A stretch of DNA of 17,368 bases from AWTP1-18 sp036518635 (GCA_036518635.1 DATDMT010000177.1:1-17368); one strand, 5' to 3'. Positions 1 to 7,187 are shown, counted from the stretch's first letter. A program made the numbers and translations. Notes: generated from the sequence alone by a model not told the origin.

Positions 1-1473
1 TCATGCCTGCGGCGCTCCTTCGATCTTCTCAAATCGCATTACGGCGAGGTGCGCAGTCTTTCCCAGCAGGACGAGGACGGAGCGACCTACGCTATGATCC
101 AGCGCGCCGACACCATCGGCGTGTTCCAGATCGAAAGCCGCGCCCAGATGGCCATGTTGCCGCGCTTGAAGCCCCGCGAGTTCTACGATCTGGTGATCGA
201 AGTAGCCATCGTCCGCCCCGGGCCGATCCAGGGCGACATGGTCCATCCCTATCTGCGGCGGCGCCAGGGCAAGGAGGCGGTGAGCTATCCCAGCGACGCG
301 GTACGCGATGTGTTGAAGCGCACCCTGGGCGTGCCGATCTTCCAAGAGCAGGCGATGCAGATCGCCATCGTCGCCGCCGGCTTCACTCCCGGCGAGGCCG
401 ATCAGCTGCGGCGGGCCATGGCCGCCTGGAAACGCAAGGGCGGCCTGGCACCCTTCAAGGAGAAGTTGCTGTCCGGCATGGCCGAGCGCCGCTACGCGCC
501 CGAATTCGCCGAGGCCCTGTTCCGCCAGATCGAAGGCTTCGGCGAATACGGCTTTCCCGAATCCCACGCCGCCAGCTTCGCCCTCTTGGCCTACGCCTCG
601 GCCTGGCTCAAGTGCCACGAGCCGGCGGCTTTCCTGCTGGGGCTGCTGAATGCGCTGCCGATGGGCTTCTATTCGGCCTCGCAGTTGGTGCAGGATGCTC
701 GCCGCCACGGCGTCGAGGTGCTGCCGCCGGACGTGAGCCGCAGCCATTGGGAGACCACCCTGGAAGGCGCGGCGGTGCGTCTCGGCCTGCAACGCGTGCG
801 CGGCCTGGCGCAAGGGACTGGCGAGCGCATCGCCGCGGCCCGGGCCGTCGCTCCTTTCTTCGATAGCGCCGACCTGGCGCGCCGTGCCGGCCTCGCTCGG
901 CGTGACCTGGATCTGCTGGTGGAGGCGGGGGGCCTTGTCTCTCTAATTGGGCATCGCCGCCAGGCTGCCTGGGCTGGCGCCGCCGTGCCGCTGCAGCAGG
1001 ACTTGCTGCTCGATGCGCCGTTGCAGGAAACCGAACTGGCCTTGCCCGCGCCCCGCGAGGGCGAAGACCTGATCGCCGACTACGTCCGCCTCGGCCTCAG
1101 CCTCGGTCGCCATCCGCTGCTGCTGTTGCGCGGCCACCTGGGCCGCTGGCGCTACGCCACCGCCGCCGCACTGCGCGATCAAGAGCACCGGCGCCCGGCC
1201 CGCTGCGCCGGCATCGTCACCTGCCGCCAACGCCCCGGCAGCGCCGCTGGCGTGATCTTCCTGACCCTGGAAGACGAGACCGGCCTGACCAACGTCATCG
1301 TCCATCCCAAGCTCGCCGAACGCCAACGCCGCGAGCTATTGGGCGCCCGCCTGCTCGGCGTGCTGGGCGTGCTGCAACGGGAAGGCGAAGTGGTGCACCT
1401 GATCGCCAAACGCCTGCTGGACCACAGCCAACTGCTCGGCGAACTGCCGACCTTGAGCCGCGATTTCCATTAA
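1..1473 (+). CDS. dnaE2: Error-prone DNA polymerase DnaE2/ImuC, C-terminal part (5' end outside window)
   Basis: This is a C-family DNA polymerase alpha subunit of the DnaE2/ImuC type, which works with ImuA/ImuB in SOS mutagenesis and translesion synthesis. The frame is open from base 1 with no start codon that fits the family, so the gene begins upstream; 490 residues are present. Family hallmarks are visible. The motif IGVFQIESRAQM lies near residues 39-50, followed by RPGPIQGDMVHPYLRRR, the FQEQAMQIA and GYGFPESHAASFALLAYASAWLK blocks of the polymerase/fingers region, and a C-terminal OB-like segment ending in SRDFH, the usual DnaE2 terminus. It stops with TAA at 1471-1473, just before the tRNA promoter. 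It has no evident link with the ketone genes downstream. Assignment to DnaE2 rather than replicative DnaE1 rests on the short C-terminus and that ending. Confidence 0.93.
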   Translation, partial: SCLRRSFDLLKSHYGEVRSLSQQDEDGATYAMIQRADTIGVFQIESRAQMAMLPRLKPREFYDLVIEVAIVRPGPIQGDMVHPYLRRRQGKEAVSYPSDAVRDVLKRTLGVPIFQEQAMQIAIVAAGFTPGEADQLRRAMAAWKRKGGLAPFKEKLLSGMAERRYAPEFAEALFRQIEGFGEYGFPESHAASFALLAYASAWLKCHEPAAFLLGLLNALPMGFYSASQLVQDARRHGVEVLPPDVSRSHWETTLEGAAVRLGLQRVRGLAQGTGERIAAARAVAPFFDSADLARRAGLARRDLDLLVEAGGLVSLIGHRRQAAWAGAAVPLQQDLLLDAPLQETELALPAPREGEDLIADYVRLGLSLGRHPLLLLRGHLGRWRYATAAALRDQEHRRPARCAGIVTCRQRPGSAAGVIFLTLEDETGLTNVIVHPKLAERQRRELLGARLLGVLGVLQREGEVVHLIAKRLLDHSQLLGELPTLSRDFH

Positions 1474-1485
1474 TGCGCTGAACCC

Positions 1486-1513
1486 TTGCCAAACGTAAAG
1501 TTTTCTGTAGAAT
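1486..1513 (+). promoter_or_regulatory. Sigma-70-type promoter of the tRNA-Arg gene
   Basis: A -35-like TTGCCA (1486-1491) and a -10-like TAGAAT (1508-1513, with a TG extension) are separated by 16 bp. They lie 14 bp before the mature 5' end of the tRNA. This is the only good sigma-70 match noticed in the intergenic DNA here. Confidence 0.6.
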
Positions 1514-1527
1514 GCCGCCTTCTTTCA

Positions 1528-1604
1528 GCGCCCGTAGCTCATCTGGATAGAGTACTTGGCTACGAACCAAGGGGTAGGGAGTTCGAATCTCTCCGGGCGC
1601 GCCA
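1528..1604 (+). tRNA. tRNA-Arg, anticodon ACG
   Basis: The full cloverleaf can be folded by eye. The acceptor arm GCGCCCG (1528-1534) pairs with CGGGCGC (1594-1600), followed by discriminator G and an encoded CCA (1602-1604). The anticodon stem CTTGG/CCAAG encloses loop CTACGAA with anticodon ACG at 1562-1564. The T-arm is GGGAG-TTCGAAT-CTCTC. ACG decodes CGN arginine codons after A34-to-inosine editing. Confidence 0.97.
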
Positions 1605-1610
1605 TAACAA

Positions 1611-1645
1611 GCAAAAAGCCACCTTCGGGTGGCTTTTTGCTTTTC
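1611..1645 (+). terminator. Rho-independent terminator after tRNA-Arg
   Basis: A perfect 13-bp stem (1611-1623 with 1628-1640, GCAAAAAGCCACC) is closed by a TTCG tetraloop and followed by a short T run. It sits 6 bp after the CCA end of the tRNA. Confidence 0.9.
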
Positions 1646-1650
1646 TATTT

Positions 1651-1697
1651 CACCGTCCGATGGACCGTCCGATTTTCGGACGGTCCATCGGACGGTG
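1651..1697. promoter_or_regulatory. Large GTCC/GGAC dyad: candidate enhancer (UAS) for the sigma-54 activator
   Basis: Two 22-nt arms (1651-1672 and 1676-1697) are perfect reverse complements around a TTT spacer. Inside them CCGTCCGA occurs at 1653 and 1665 and TCGGACGG at 1676 and 1688, so GTCC and GGAC alternate six times. No T-run follows on either strand, so it is unlikely to be a terminator. Its centre lies about 174 bp upstream of the predicted sigma-54 start of the regulator gene. Its core TCCG-N5-CGGA recurs upstream of the carboxylase operon (12082-12094). Binding by the activator's Fis-type helix-turn-helix is inference; an alternative is a site for an unrelated dimeric regulator. 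Confidence 0.65.
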
Positions 1698-2017
1698 TGC
1701 CGCATCTTGTTGATTAATTCAGATGCGGCCGAGCCTCATTCGGGTGGTTTTTGCCTATCACTATTGGTGTATTTGGCCTAAGGTGGGAGGCGCTACCTTA
1801 AATCTCAATAATTGAATTCATTGGCAAGGAAATTGCGTTGTTAGGGTCATGACCTAGCCCGAGGTCGGAGCCTTTCCAATAAAGGGCAACGATAGTGGTG
1901 TGGATGAGGCTGAAGTGTGGAGCGAACGAACCAAGCTTGGAAAGCCGGTTGTTCTTCCCGCATCCATCACCAAGATGACCGCTCATTCAAGGCGGCAATC
2001 CTGAGGAGGAGAGAAAA
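1698..2017 (+). other. Intergenic region and leader of the sigma-54 activator gene
   Basis: About 320 bp without a convincing gene; the short frames here lack ribosome sites and family resemblance. It holds the sigma-54 promoter at 1822-1837, an exact 10-bp palindrome GGTCATGACC (1845-1854) at the expected transcription start, and then a roughly 170-nt leader. A strong AGGAGG ribosome site (2004-2009) ends the leader, 8 bp before the ATG. Confidence 0.5.
1822..1837 (+). promoter_or_regulatory. Sigma-54 (-24/-12) promoter of the activator gene
   Basis: TGGCAAG-GAAA-TTGCG matches the TGGCACG-N4-TTGCW consensus, with the invariant GG and GC exactly 10 bp apart. The predicted start is near 1848. 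It suggests the activator gene is itself sigma-54 dependent and may be autoactivated through the dyad at 1651-1697. Confidence 0.65.
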
Positions 2018-4045
2018 ATGAATGGTTGTGACGTGCGCGATTTGTTCTCCAGGCCCGAGCATGACGATGGGGTCCGCAAATCCTGGGAAAGCTTCCTGCG
2101 AAACGGCGGTTGCACCCCCGAGGCCATGCGTGACCTAGTCGAAGATTCCTGGCGGCGCTGCATGGGCGCGAACGTCGACCCCTCCATCTACCAAGCCCCC
2201 GACCCTCTCGAAGAGCGCGGCGTTTCCGGCCTGCGGATGCAGCATCGCGACCTGATCGATGCCTGCAAACCGGTGATGAAGCAGGCCAGCGACTTTCTCT
2301 CCGAAACCGGAACCGTGATGGTTCTGACCAACGAAAAAGGCATCGTGCTCGATGTCGAGGGCGATAGCTCCACCATGCGCCCCGCGGAAAAGGTGCACCT
2401 GTTGCCCGGCGCTAGCTGGAACGAGGTGCAATGCGGCACCAACGCCATCGGCACCGCCCTATCCCTGGGCCAGCCGGTGCAAATCCATTCCGAAGAACAC
2501 TTCTGCGAAGGCATCAAGCGCTGGACCTGTTCCGCCTCGGTGGTGCGCGACCCGCTGCACGGCGACGTGCTGGGCGTGATCGACGTCTCTGGCCTGAATC
2601 GCAGCTATTCCCGGCACAGCCTGTCGCTGGTGGTGAATGCCGCCCACCGCGTCGAATCCCTGTTGGCGCAGCGCGAGTGGCAGTTGCGCTGGCGCCTGAT
2701 CGAGCGTTCGATGGCGCGCCTGGCGACCGCTGATGGCACCGGTACGATCCTGCTCGACCGCCACGGCTTCCCGATCAAGATGAACGAAAACGCCCCGGCG
2801 CTGCTGCGTTCCTTCGGCTATTCCCTGGACCTGAACAAGCCCGCCAAGATCGACGGCATTGCCAACGTTGGGCAGGTTTCCGTCGCTGACCGGAGTGCCT
2901 TGCCGGCTTGGCTACGCCCCGACTGGATTGAACCGATCTTCGACGAAGGCGAACGTGTCGGCTCCCTGGTGCGGCTTCCCGCCCAACAAGCAAAGCTCCG
3001 CACCCGCACCGCAGCGGTGGTGGTGCGCGAAAGCGAAGGGCAATGGAATTTCTCCGGCGCCAAGGGCAGCAGCCCCGAGTTGCAGCGGGCGATCGAAAAA
3101 GCCACCCACCTGGCCCGTTCGCGGGTGCCGATCCTGCTGCTGGGCGAAACCGGCGTTGGCAAGGAAGTCTTCGCCCGCGGCATCCACGCCTCTAGCCGCA
3201 TCCATGACGGCCCCTTCGTCGCCCTCAACTGCGGCGGCCTCAGTCGCGAGCTGCTCGCCAGCGAACTCTTCGGCCACGTCGAAGGCGCCTTCACCGGCGC
3301 CCGCCGCGGCGGCGTCGCCGGCAAGATCGAAGCCGCCGACGGCGGCACCCTGTTCCTCGACGAACTCGGCGAAATGCCCCTCGACCTGCAACCCCACTTC
3401 CTGCGGGTGCTGGAAGACGGGCAGATCTACCGTCTCGGCGACAACAGCCCGCGGCAAGTGCGCTTCCGCCTGATCGCCGCCACCAACCGCGACCTGCGCC
3501 AGGAAGTCGCCGACGGCCGCTTCCGCATGGACCTGTTCTACCGTGTATCCGTCACCAGCGTGCAGATTCCGCCGCTGCGCGAACGCCGCGGCGACGTCAA
3601 GGAGCTGGTCAAGGTGTTCATGCGCCAGCTCTGCGAATTCCACGAAATGGAAGAAAAGACCTTCGAACCGCGCGCCCTCGAACGCCTCGAAGCCCACGCC
3701 TGGCCGGGTAACGTCCGCGAGCTGCGCAACGTCGTCGAAAGCCTGATCCTCACCGTTCCCGACGAAGTCATCCAACTCAGCGATCTGCCGATGGAGTTGC
3801 TCGGCGGCCAGTCCGGTCTCGAGCGTAGCCTGATCGAAGCCAGCCCCGAAGGCACCGCCCTCGGCGGCCTAGCGCGCAGCGAATTCGAACAGATTCGCAA
3901 GGTGCTGAAAGAAACCGCCGGCAACGCCACCCTGGCGGCCAAGCAGTTAGGCATCGCCAAGAGCACGCTGTACCTCAAGCTGAAGAAGTACTCCCTGGAC
4001 GAATCGCTGGACTCCTGGCGCTCGCTGCCTTCGGATGCCGATTGA
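2018..4045 (+). CDS. Sigma-54-dependent transcriptional activator, AcoR/AcxR family (GAF-AAA+-Fis)
   Basis: This is an enhancer-binding protein that would remodel sigma-54 RNA polymerase at -24/-12 promoters. The 675 residues show an N-terminal helical part and a GAF sensor (about 75-205) with the AcoR-type blocks ASWNEVQCGTNAIGTA and GVIDVSG. An AAA+ domain follows (about 345-575) with Walker A GETGVGKE near 375-382, the sigma-54-contacting loop GAFTGA near 423-428 and Walker B GGTLFLDE near 441-448. A C-terminal Fis helix-turn-helix lies at about 636-655 (LAAKQLGIAKSTLYLKL). The lack of a receiver domain suggests direct small-molecule sensing by the GAF region. The start is supported by AGGAGG at 2004-2009. 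Related regulators control acetoin (AcoR) and acetone carboxylase (AcxR) genes; with carboxylase, thiolase and CoA-transferase genes nearby, a ketone or ketone-derived inducer is likely. The exact ligand cannot be read from sequence. Confidence 0.93.
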   Translation: MNGCDVRDLFSRPEHDDGVRKSWESFLRNGGCTPEAMRDLVEDSWRRCMGANVDPSIYQAPDPLEERGVSGLRMQHRDLIDACKPVMKQASDFLSETGTVMVLTNEKGIVLDVEGDSSTMRPAEKVHLLPGASWNEVQCGTNAIGTALSLGQPVQIHSEEHFCEGIKRWTCSASVVRDPLHGDVLGVIDVSGLNRSYSRHSLSLVVNAAHRVESLLAQREWQLRWRLIERSMARLATADGTGTILLDRHGFPIKMNENAPALLRSFGYSLDLNKPAKIDGIANVGQVSVADRSALPAWLRPDWIEPIFDEGERVGSLVRLPAQQAKLRTRTAAVVVRESEGQWNFSGAKGSSPELQRAIEKATHLARSRVPILLLGETGVGKEVFARGIHASSRIHDGPFVALNCGGLSRELLASELFGHVEGAFTGARRGGVAGKIEAADGGTLFLDELGEMPLDLQPHFLRVLEDGQIYRLGDNSPRQVRFRLIAATNRDLRQEVADGRFRMDLFYRVSVTSVQIPPLRERRGDVKELVKVFMRQLCEFHEMEEKTFEPRALERLEAHAWPGNVRELRNVVESLILTVPDEVIQLSDLPMELLGGQSGLERSLIEASPEGTALGGLARSEFEQIRKVLKETAGNATLAAKQLGIAKSTLYLKLKKYSLDESLDSWRSLPSDAD

Positions 4046-4066
4046 AGCCGGGCTAGCCGGCTGCAG

Positions 4067-4091
4067 AGCGGGCTTCGGCCCGCTTTTTTTT
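4067..4091 (+). terminator. Rho-independent terminator of the activator gene
   Basis: The stem AGCGGGC (4067-4073) pairs with GCCCGCT (4078-4084) around TTCG, followed by eight T (4084-4091). It lies 22 bp after the activator stop codon. Confidence 0.9.
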
Positions 4092-4106
4092 CGCGGGTGC
4101 CTCAGC

Positions 4107-4132
4107 AAAAAAAAGACCGCCCGAAGGCGGTC
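4107..4132 (-). terminator. Rho-independent terminator of the porin gene
   Basis: Read on the minus strand, GACCGCC (4132-4126) pairs with GGCGGTC (4121-4115) around TTCG and is followed by eight T (4114-4107). With the terminator at 4067 it insulates the convergent activator and porin genes. Confidence 0.9.
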
Positions 4133-4160
4133 ATAAAGAGGAGCCGCTCTTGGGAAATGC

Positions 4161-5351
4161 TTAGAACGTGTGGGCGATACCGATATCGAAGCCGCGGGTG
4201 CCGTAGCCGGTGTTGTTCACACCGCTGGCGCCGACGCCTGAACCATCAAGCGAATTGCCCGTACCCGAGGTGGCGATGCTGCAGGTCGCGCCGGGTTCGT
4301 TGGTGATCTTGGCCAGGTCCGTGTAGACGTTGGTGCGCTTGGACAAGGCATAGTCGAAGCCGATGGCGAACTTGCGGCAGGTGCCCAGCGCGATGTCGCC
4401 GCCGGCGTTGTTCAGTTTGTCATCTACCTTGCCCCACAGCATCTTGAACTTGCCGTTGGTCAGCAGCGGTGCGGTCAGGCCGACGTAGTAGGCCTTCTGG
4501 TCCCAGGGCAGGGCGCCAGCCAGGGCGCCTTCGGTCTTGACCTTCTCCCAGTAGCCGGAGAGCTTGATCGTGCCGAAGTCGTAGGAACCACCCAACACAT
4601 TGACCTTGAGCTTGCCGTCGAGGCCGTCCAGCTCCGCTTCCTCGTGGTCGTACACGGCGCTGATCGGGCCGTTGTCGTACATCCCGGCCAATGCCCAGAG
4701 ACTGATGTCTCCTTCGTTGCTCGAGGTTGAGGGGGCAGCCTTAGTTGCCAAAGCGAACGGGGTGGCGGCGGTTGCAGCTTTGGCTGCCGTACCAGTATGT
4801 TCCTGGCCGTTCAGGTTGTTTGAATAGGCCGCCAGTACGCTGAAGCCGCCGCCGAAGGTTGGTGAGATATAGGCTACGGCATTGTCGGCGCGGGTCTGAT
4901 GTACCGCGATAGAGGCGAAGTTGCCGACGGTGCCGTTGGCAAACGGATCATATTTTCCAGTGTAGCTGTAGCGGGCGCCATCGACGCGACCGCCGATGAA
5001 GGTACCGTAGCTGGCACTGGTAAGGCCGATGTAGGAATGACGATTCCAGAACTGATTGGTCGCCGTGGTGGTAGTGCCATCGGCGCCGTCAATATTCAAT
5101 TGGAATTCTGTTTCGAACAGGGCTTTCCAGCCATTGCCAAGATCTTCGGCGCCCTTGAAACCGAGGCGGCTGCCGGACTGGATGCCAGAGCCGAATTCGT
5201 TCTTGGTTCCGAAATCGGCCAAGGCGCCGCCGCCGTCGCCGCGATTCATGAAACCGTAGTCAAGACGGCCATAGACGGTGACGTTGGACTGGGCGAAGGA
5301 TGCGCCGGAAATCAGGCCGGTAATGGCCAGGGCGATGAGTTTTCTTTTCAC
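4161..5351 (-). CDS. Gram-negative trimeric porin (betaproteobacterial general porin family)
   Basis: This is an outer-membrane 16-stranded-type porin, a diffusion channel for small solutes. The likely start is GTG at 5351-5349, preceded by GGAG at a 6-bp spacing. An in-frame TTG at 5363 would add four residues ahead of the lysines, and the ATG at 5353 runs straight into TGA. The mature 396-residue precursor begins with a signal peptide (MKRKLIALAITGLISGASFA, cleavage before QS), followed by the family opening NVTVYGRLDYGFMNR. The protein ends in IGIAHTF; a terminal Phe is the usual BAM-recognition residue. Length is typical of the family. It has its own sigma-54-like promoter (5492-5506) and terminator, and lies between the activator and the thiolase/CoA-transferase operon, so it may be induced for substrate entry. 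Substrate selectivity cannot be inferred. Confidence 0.92.
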   Translation of the reverse strand: MKRKLIALAITGLISGASFAQSNVTVYGRLDYGFMNRGDGGGALADFGTKNEFGSGIQSGSRLGFKGAEDLGNGWKALFETEFQLNIDGADGTTTTATNQFWNRHSYIGLTSASYGTFIGGRVDGARYSYTGKYDPFANGTVGNFASIAVHQTRADNAVAYISPTFGGGFSVLAAYSNNLNGQEHTGTAAKAATAATPFALATKAAPSTSSNEGDISLWALAGMYDNGPISAVYDHEEAELDGLDGKLKVNVLGGSYDFGTIKLSGYWEKVKTEGALAGALPWDQKAYYVGLTAPLLTNGKFKMLWGKVDDKLNNAGGDIALGTCRKFAIGFDYALSKRTNVYTDLAKITNEPGATCSIATSGTGNSLDGSGVGASGVNNTGYGTRGFDIGIAHTF

Positions 5352-5415
5352 ATAGTTCTCCAAGTTAGTTGTTTTTCATTTCCGCAATGGACCCACGTGT
5401 CGGCCACTGTGAAAT

Positions 5416-5454
5416 ATCGCTGCCGGGTGGGCGCGAGCTTTTCCCGGCAGCGAT
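5416..5454 (-). other. Perfect 12-bp inverted repeat in the porin leader
   Basis: ATCGCTGCCGGG (5416-5427) and CCCGGCAGCGAT (5443-5454) are exact reverse complements around a 15-nt loop. It lies within the transcript predicted from the promoter at 5492-5506, about 65 nt before the start codon. No T-run follows, so it is not a terminator. A second stem-loop (TAGCCCC/GGGGCTA, 5459-5478) lies just upstream in the same leader. It could be an mRNA-stabilising or regulatory structure, or a DNA operator. Confidence 0.5.
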
Positions 5455-5491
5455 TGCTTAGCCCCCCTTGTGGGGCTAGCCGAAGGTCTAC

Positions 5492-5506
5492 GCAGCCGGC
5501 GTGCCA
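5492..5506 (-). promoter_or_regulatory. Sigma-54 (-24/-12) promoter of the porin gene
   Basis: On the minus strand TGGCACG-CCGG-CTGC has a perfect -24 block and the correct 10-bp GG-GC spacing; the -12 block (CTGCG for TTGCW) is weaker. The predicted start is near 5480, giving a leader of about 130 nt. An A+T-rich stretch with repeated TATGAAAT-like words lies upstream (about 5510-5590), where a DNA-bending protein such as IHF could act. I see no clear TCCG-N5-CGGA enhancer there. Confidence 0.6.
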
Positions 5507-5676
5507 GGCCGGAAAATTCCTTATGGGTATTTTGTAAGGGTATGAAATAGATAATGAAATTATTCGTTATGAATTTTCGCGGGGAAATTTAGGTCAGCAG
5601 CGTAGTTTGGAATCTGGTCGCCATCCGTCTGATTCTCGGTCGCCAGCCCCGGCGGCAGCGCGGCATGGCTGTCCGC
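5507..5676. other. Intergenic region between porin promoter and CoA-transferase terminator
   Basis: About 170 bp with no credible gene. It begins with the short palindrome GGAAAATTCC (5511-5520). It continues as an A+T-rich block with TATGAAAT, AATGAAAT and TATGAATT words (5540-5580), then GC-rich sequence with two GGTCGCC copies near 5616 and 5638. Confidence 0.35.
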
Positions 5677-5708
5677 AAAAAAAAAGCGCCCCCAAAAACT
5701 GGGGGCGC
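5677..5708 (-). terminator. Rho-independent terminator of the thiolase/CoA-transferase operon
   Basis: Read on the minus strand, GCGCCCCC (5708-5701) pairs with GGGGGCGC (5693-5686) around a 7-nt loop and runs into nine T (5685-5677). It lies about 36 bp after the CoA-transferase B stop codon. Confidence 0.92.
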
Positions 5709-5744
5709 ATAAAAGCCTCTCTAGAGGCGGAGGAGCTACAGATT

Positions 5745-6416
5745 TCAAACAGTCGCTACACCTGCTTTGAAGCGCGCCGCGACATCCTCTCGGACAGAAA
5801 ATGCCGCTTCGGTATTGGTGCGAATCTCATCCAGGCTGACTTCCGGTGCTACATCGATCAGGGTCAGGCCCTTGCCATCCACCTCGAACACGCAGAGGTC
5901 GGTGATGACCAGATCCACCACCTCGACGCCGGTCAGGGGCAGGGCGCATTGCTTCAAAATCTTCGGCTCGCCCTTGGCGGTGTGCTCCATCAGCACCACC
6001 ACGCGGGGCACGCCGGCCACCAGATCCATGGCGCCGCCGATGCCCTTGACCATCTTGCCGGGCACCGCCCAGTTGGCCAGGTCGCCCTTTTCGGAGACCT
6101 GCAGGGCGCCGAGGATGGAGAGCTGGATGTGGCCACCGCGGATCATCGCGAAGGAGGTCGCGCTGTCGAAGAAGCTGGTGGTCGGCAGCGTGGTGATGGT
6201 CTGCTTGCCGGCGTTGATCAGGTCCGGGTCCTCGTCGCCCTCGAAGGGGAAGGGGCCCATGCCGAGCATGCCGTTCTCGCTCTGCAACTGGCAGGAGATG
6301 CCCGGCGGAATGTGGTTCGCCACCAGGGTCGGGATACCGATGCCGAGGTTGACGTAGTAGCCGTCGCGCAGTTCCTGGGCCGCCCGGGCGGCCATCTGGT
6401 CTCGTGTCCAGGCCAT
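5745..6416 (-). CDS. 3-oxoacid CoA-transferase, subunit B (ScoB/AtoA/PcaJ type)
   Basis: This is the catalytic subunit of a family-I CoA-transferase that moves CoA from a donor such as succinyl-CoA to a 3-oxo acid such as acetoacetate. The 223-residue length is normal. It shows the N-terminal GYYVNLGIGIPTLVANHIP block and SENGMLGMGP near residues 46-55; its Glu (about 47) is the residue that forms the glutamyl-CoA thioester in this family. The GGAMDLV and EHTAKGEPKIL blocks follow. It starts 2 bp after the subunit A stop, with GAGG upstream inside the end of subunit A, so the two are translationally linked. It is the last gene before the terminator at 5677-5708. Together with the upstream thiolase it converts a 3-oxo acid to acetyl-CoA plus an acyl-CoA. 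Donor and acceptor specificity (acetoacetate, oxoadipate, aromatic 3-oxo acid) is not readable here. Confidence 0.93.
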   Translation of the reverse strand: MAWTRDQMAARAAQELRDGYYVNLGIGIPTLVANHIPPGISCQLQSENGMLGMGPFPFEGDEDPDLINAGKQTITTLPTTSFFDSATSFAMIRGGHIQLSILGALQVSEKGDLANWAVPGKMVKGIGGAMDLVAGVPRVVVLMEHTAKGEPKILKQCALPLTGVEVVDLVITDLCVFEVDGKGLTLIDVAPEVSLDEIRTNTEAAFSVREDVAARFKAGVATV

Positions 6417-6418
6417 GC

Positions 6419-7141
6419 TTAAACCCTCGCCTCGGCGTTACGCGGGCGCACCGTGCGTTGCTCGATGCGCTTGTCGATGTGGTCCAGCTTGATCAGGCGC
6501 TGGACATAGATGCCGGGGGTGACGATGTGGTCCGGGTCGATGCTGCCGGCCGGCACCAGTTCCTCCACCTCGGCCACCGTCACGGCCGCCGCCGTGGCCA
6601 TCATCGGGTTGAAGTTGCGCGCCGTCATGCGGTATTGCAGATTGCCTTCGGTGTCGCCGCGCCAGGCATGGACCACCGCCAGGTCGGCGCGCAGGCCGCG
6701 TTCCATCAGGTACTTGGCGCCGTCGAATTCGCGCACGTCCTTGCCTTCGGCAATCTGGGTGCCGACCCCGGTGCGGGTGTAGAAGGCGGCGATGCCGGCG
6801 CCGCCGGCGCGGATACGCTCCGCCAGGGTGCCCTGGGGATTGAACTCGACCTCGATCTCACCGGCCAGATACTGCTTGGCGAAGATGGCGTTCTCGCCGA
6901 TGTAGGAACTGATCATCTTGCGGATCTGCCCCTTGGGCAGCAGCAGGCCGAGACCGAAGTTGTCGGTCCCCGGATTGTTGGAGATCACCGTCAGGCCCTT
7001 GACCCCGGATTCGCGGATCGCCTCGATCAGCATCGAGGGAATGCCGCAGAGGCCGAAGCCGCCGGACATGATGATCATGTCGTCGCGCAGCAGGCCGGCC
7101 AGGGCCTCGCTTGCATTGGGATATATCTTGCTGACTGCCAC
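6419..7141 (-). CDS. 3-oxoacid CoA-transferase, subunit A (ScoA/AtoD/PcaI type)
   Basis: This is the partner subunit of the CoA-transferase, 240 residues, of normal length. The N-terminus carries the glycine-rich GGFGLCGIPSMLIEAI block (about 27-42). SNNPGTDNFGLG, EFNPQGTLAERIRAGGAGI and FYTRTGVGT follow, all typical of the alpha subunit. The start is GTG at 7141-7139, supported by GAGGAGG five bases upstream. It lies 46 bp after the thiolase stop and 2 bp before subunit B, in one operon. C-terminal residues include GIYVQRLIKLDHIDKRIEQRTVR, as in succinyl-CoA:3-ketoacid transferases. Confidence 0.93.
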   Translation of the reverse strand: MAVSKIYPNASEALAGLLRDDMIIMSGGFGLCGIPSMLIEAIRESGVKGLTVISNNPGTDNFGLGLLLPKGQIRKMISSYIGENAIFAKQYLAGEIEVEFNPQGTLAERIRAGGAGIAAFYTRTGVGTQIAEGKDVREFDGAKYLMERGLRADLAVVHAWRGDTEGNLQYRMTARNFNPMMATAAAVTVAEVEELVPAGSIDPDHIVTPGIYVQRLIKLDHIDKRIEQRTVRPRNAEARV

Positions 7142-7187
7142 CTAATCCTCCTCTGTTTATCTATGCGAACCGCGCTGCGCCAGGGTT

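Noticed and set aside
1..866. Long open frames in the other phases of 1-1473
   Set aside because: They are GC-rich shadows of dnaE2; only frame 1 shows conserved polymerase motifs.
1651..1697. The large dyad as a transcription terminator
   Set aside because: No T-run follows on either strand, and the tRNA already has a strong terminator just upstream.
1798..2187. Small minus-strand frames upstream of and overlapping the activator start
   Set aside because: They have no ribosome sites or recognisable similarity, and one overlaps the activator coding region.
5624..5640. Enhancer-like TCCG...CGG upstream of the porin promoter
   Set aside because: The half-sites are 9 bp apart instead of 5 and the right half is imperfect; a chance match is likely in GC-rich DNA.
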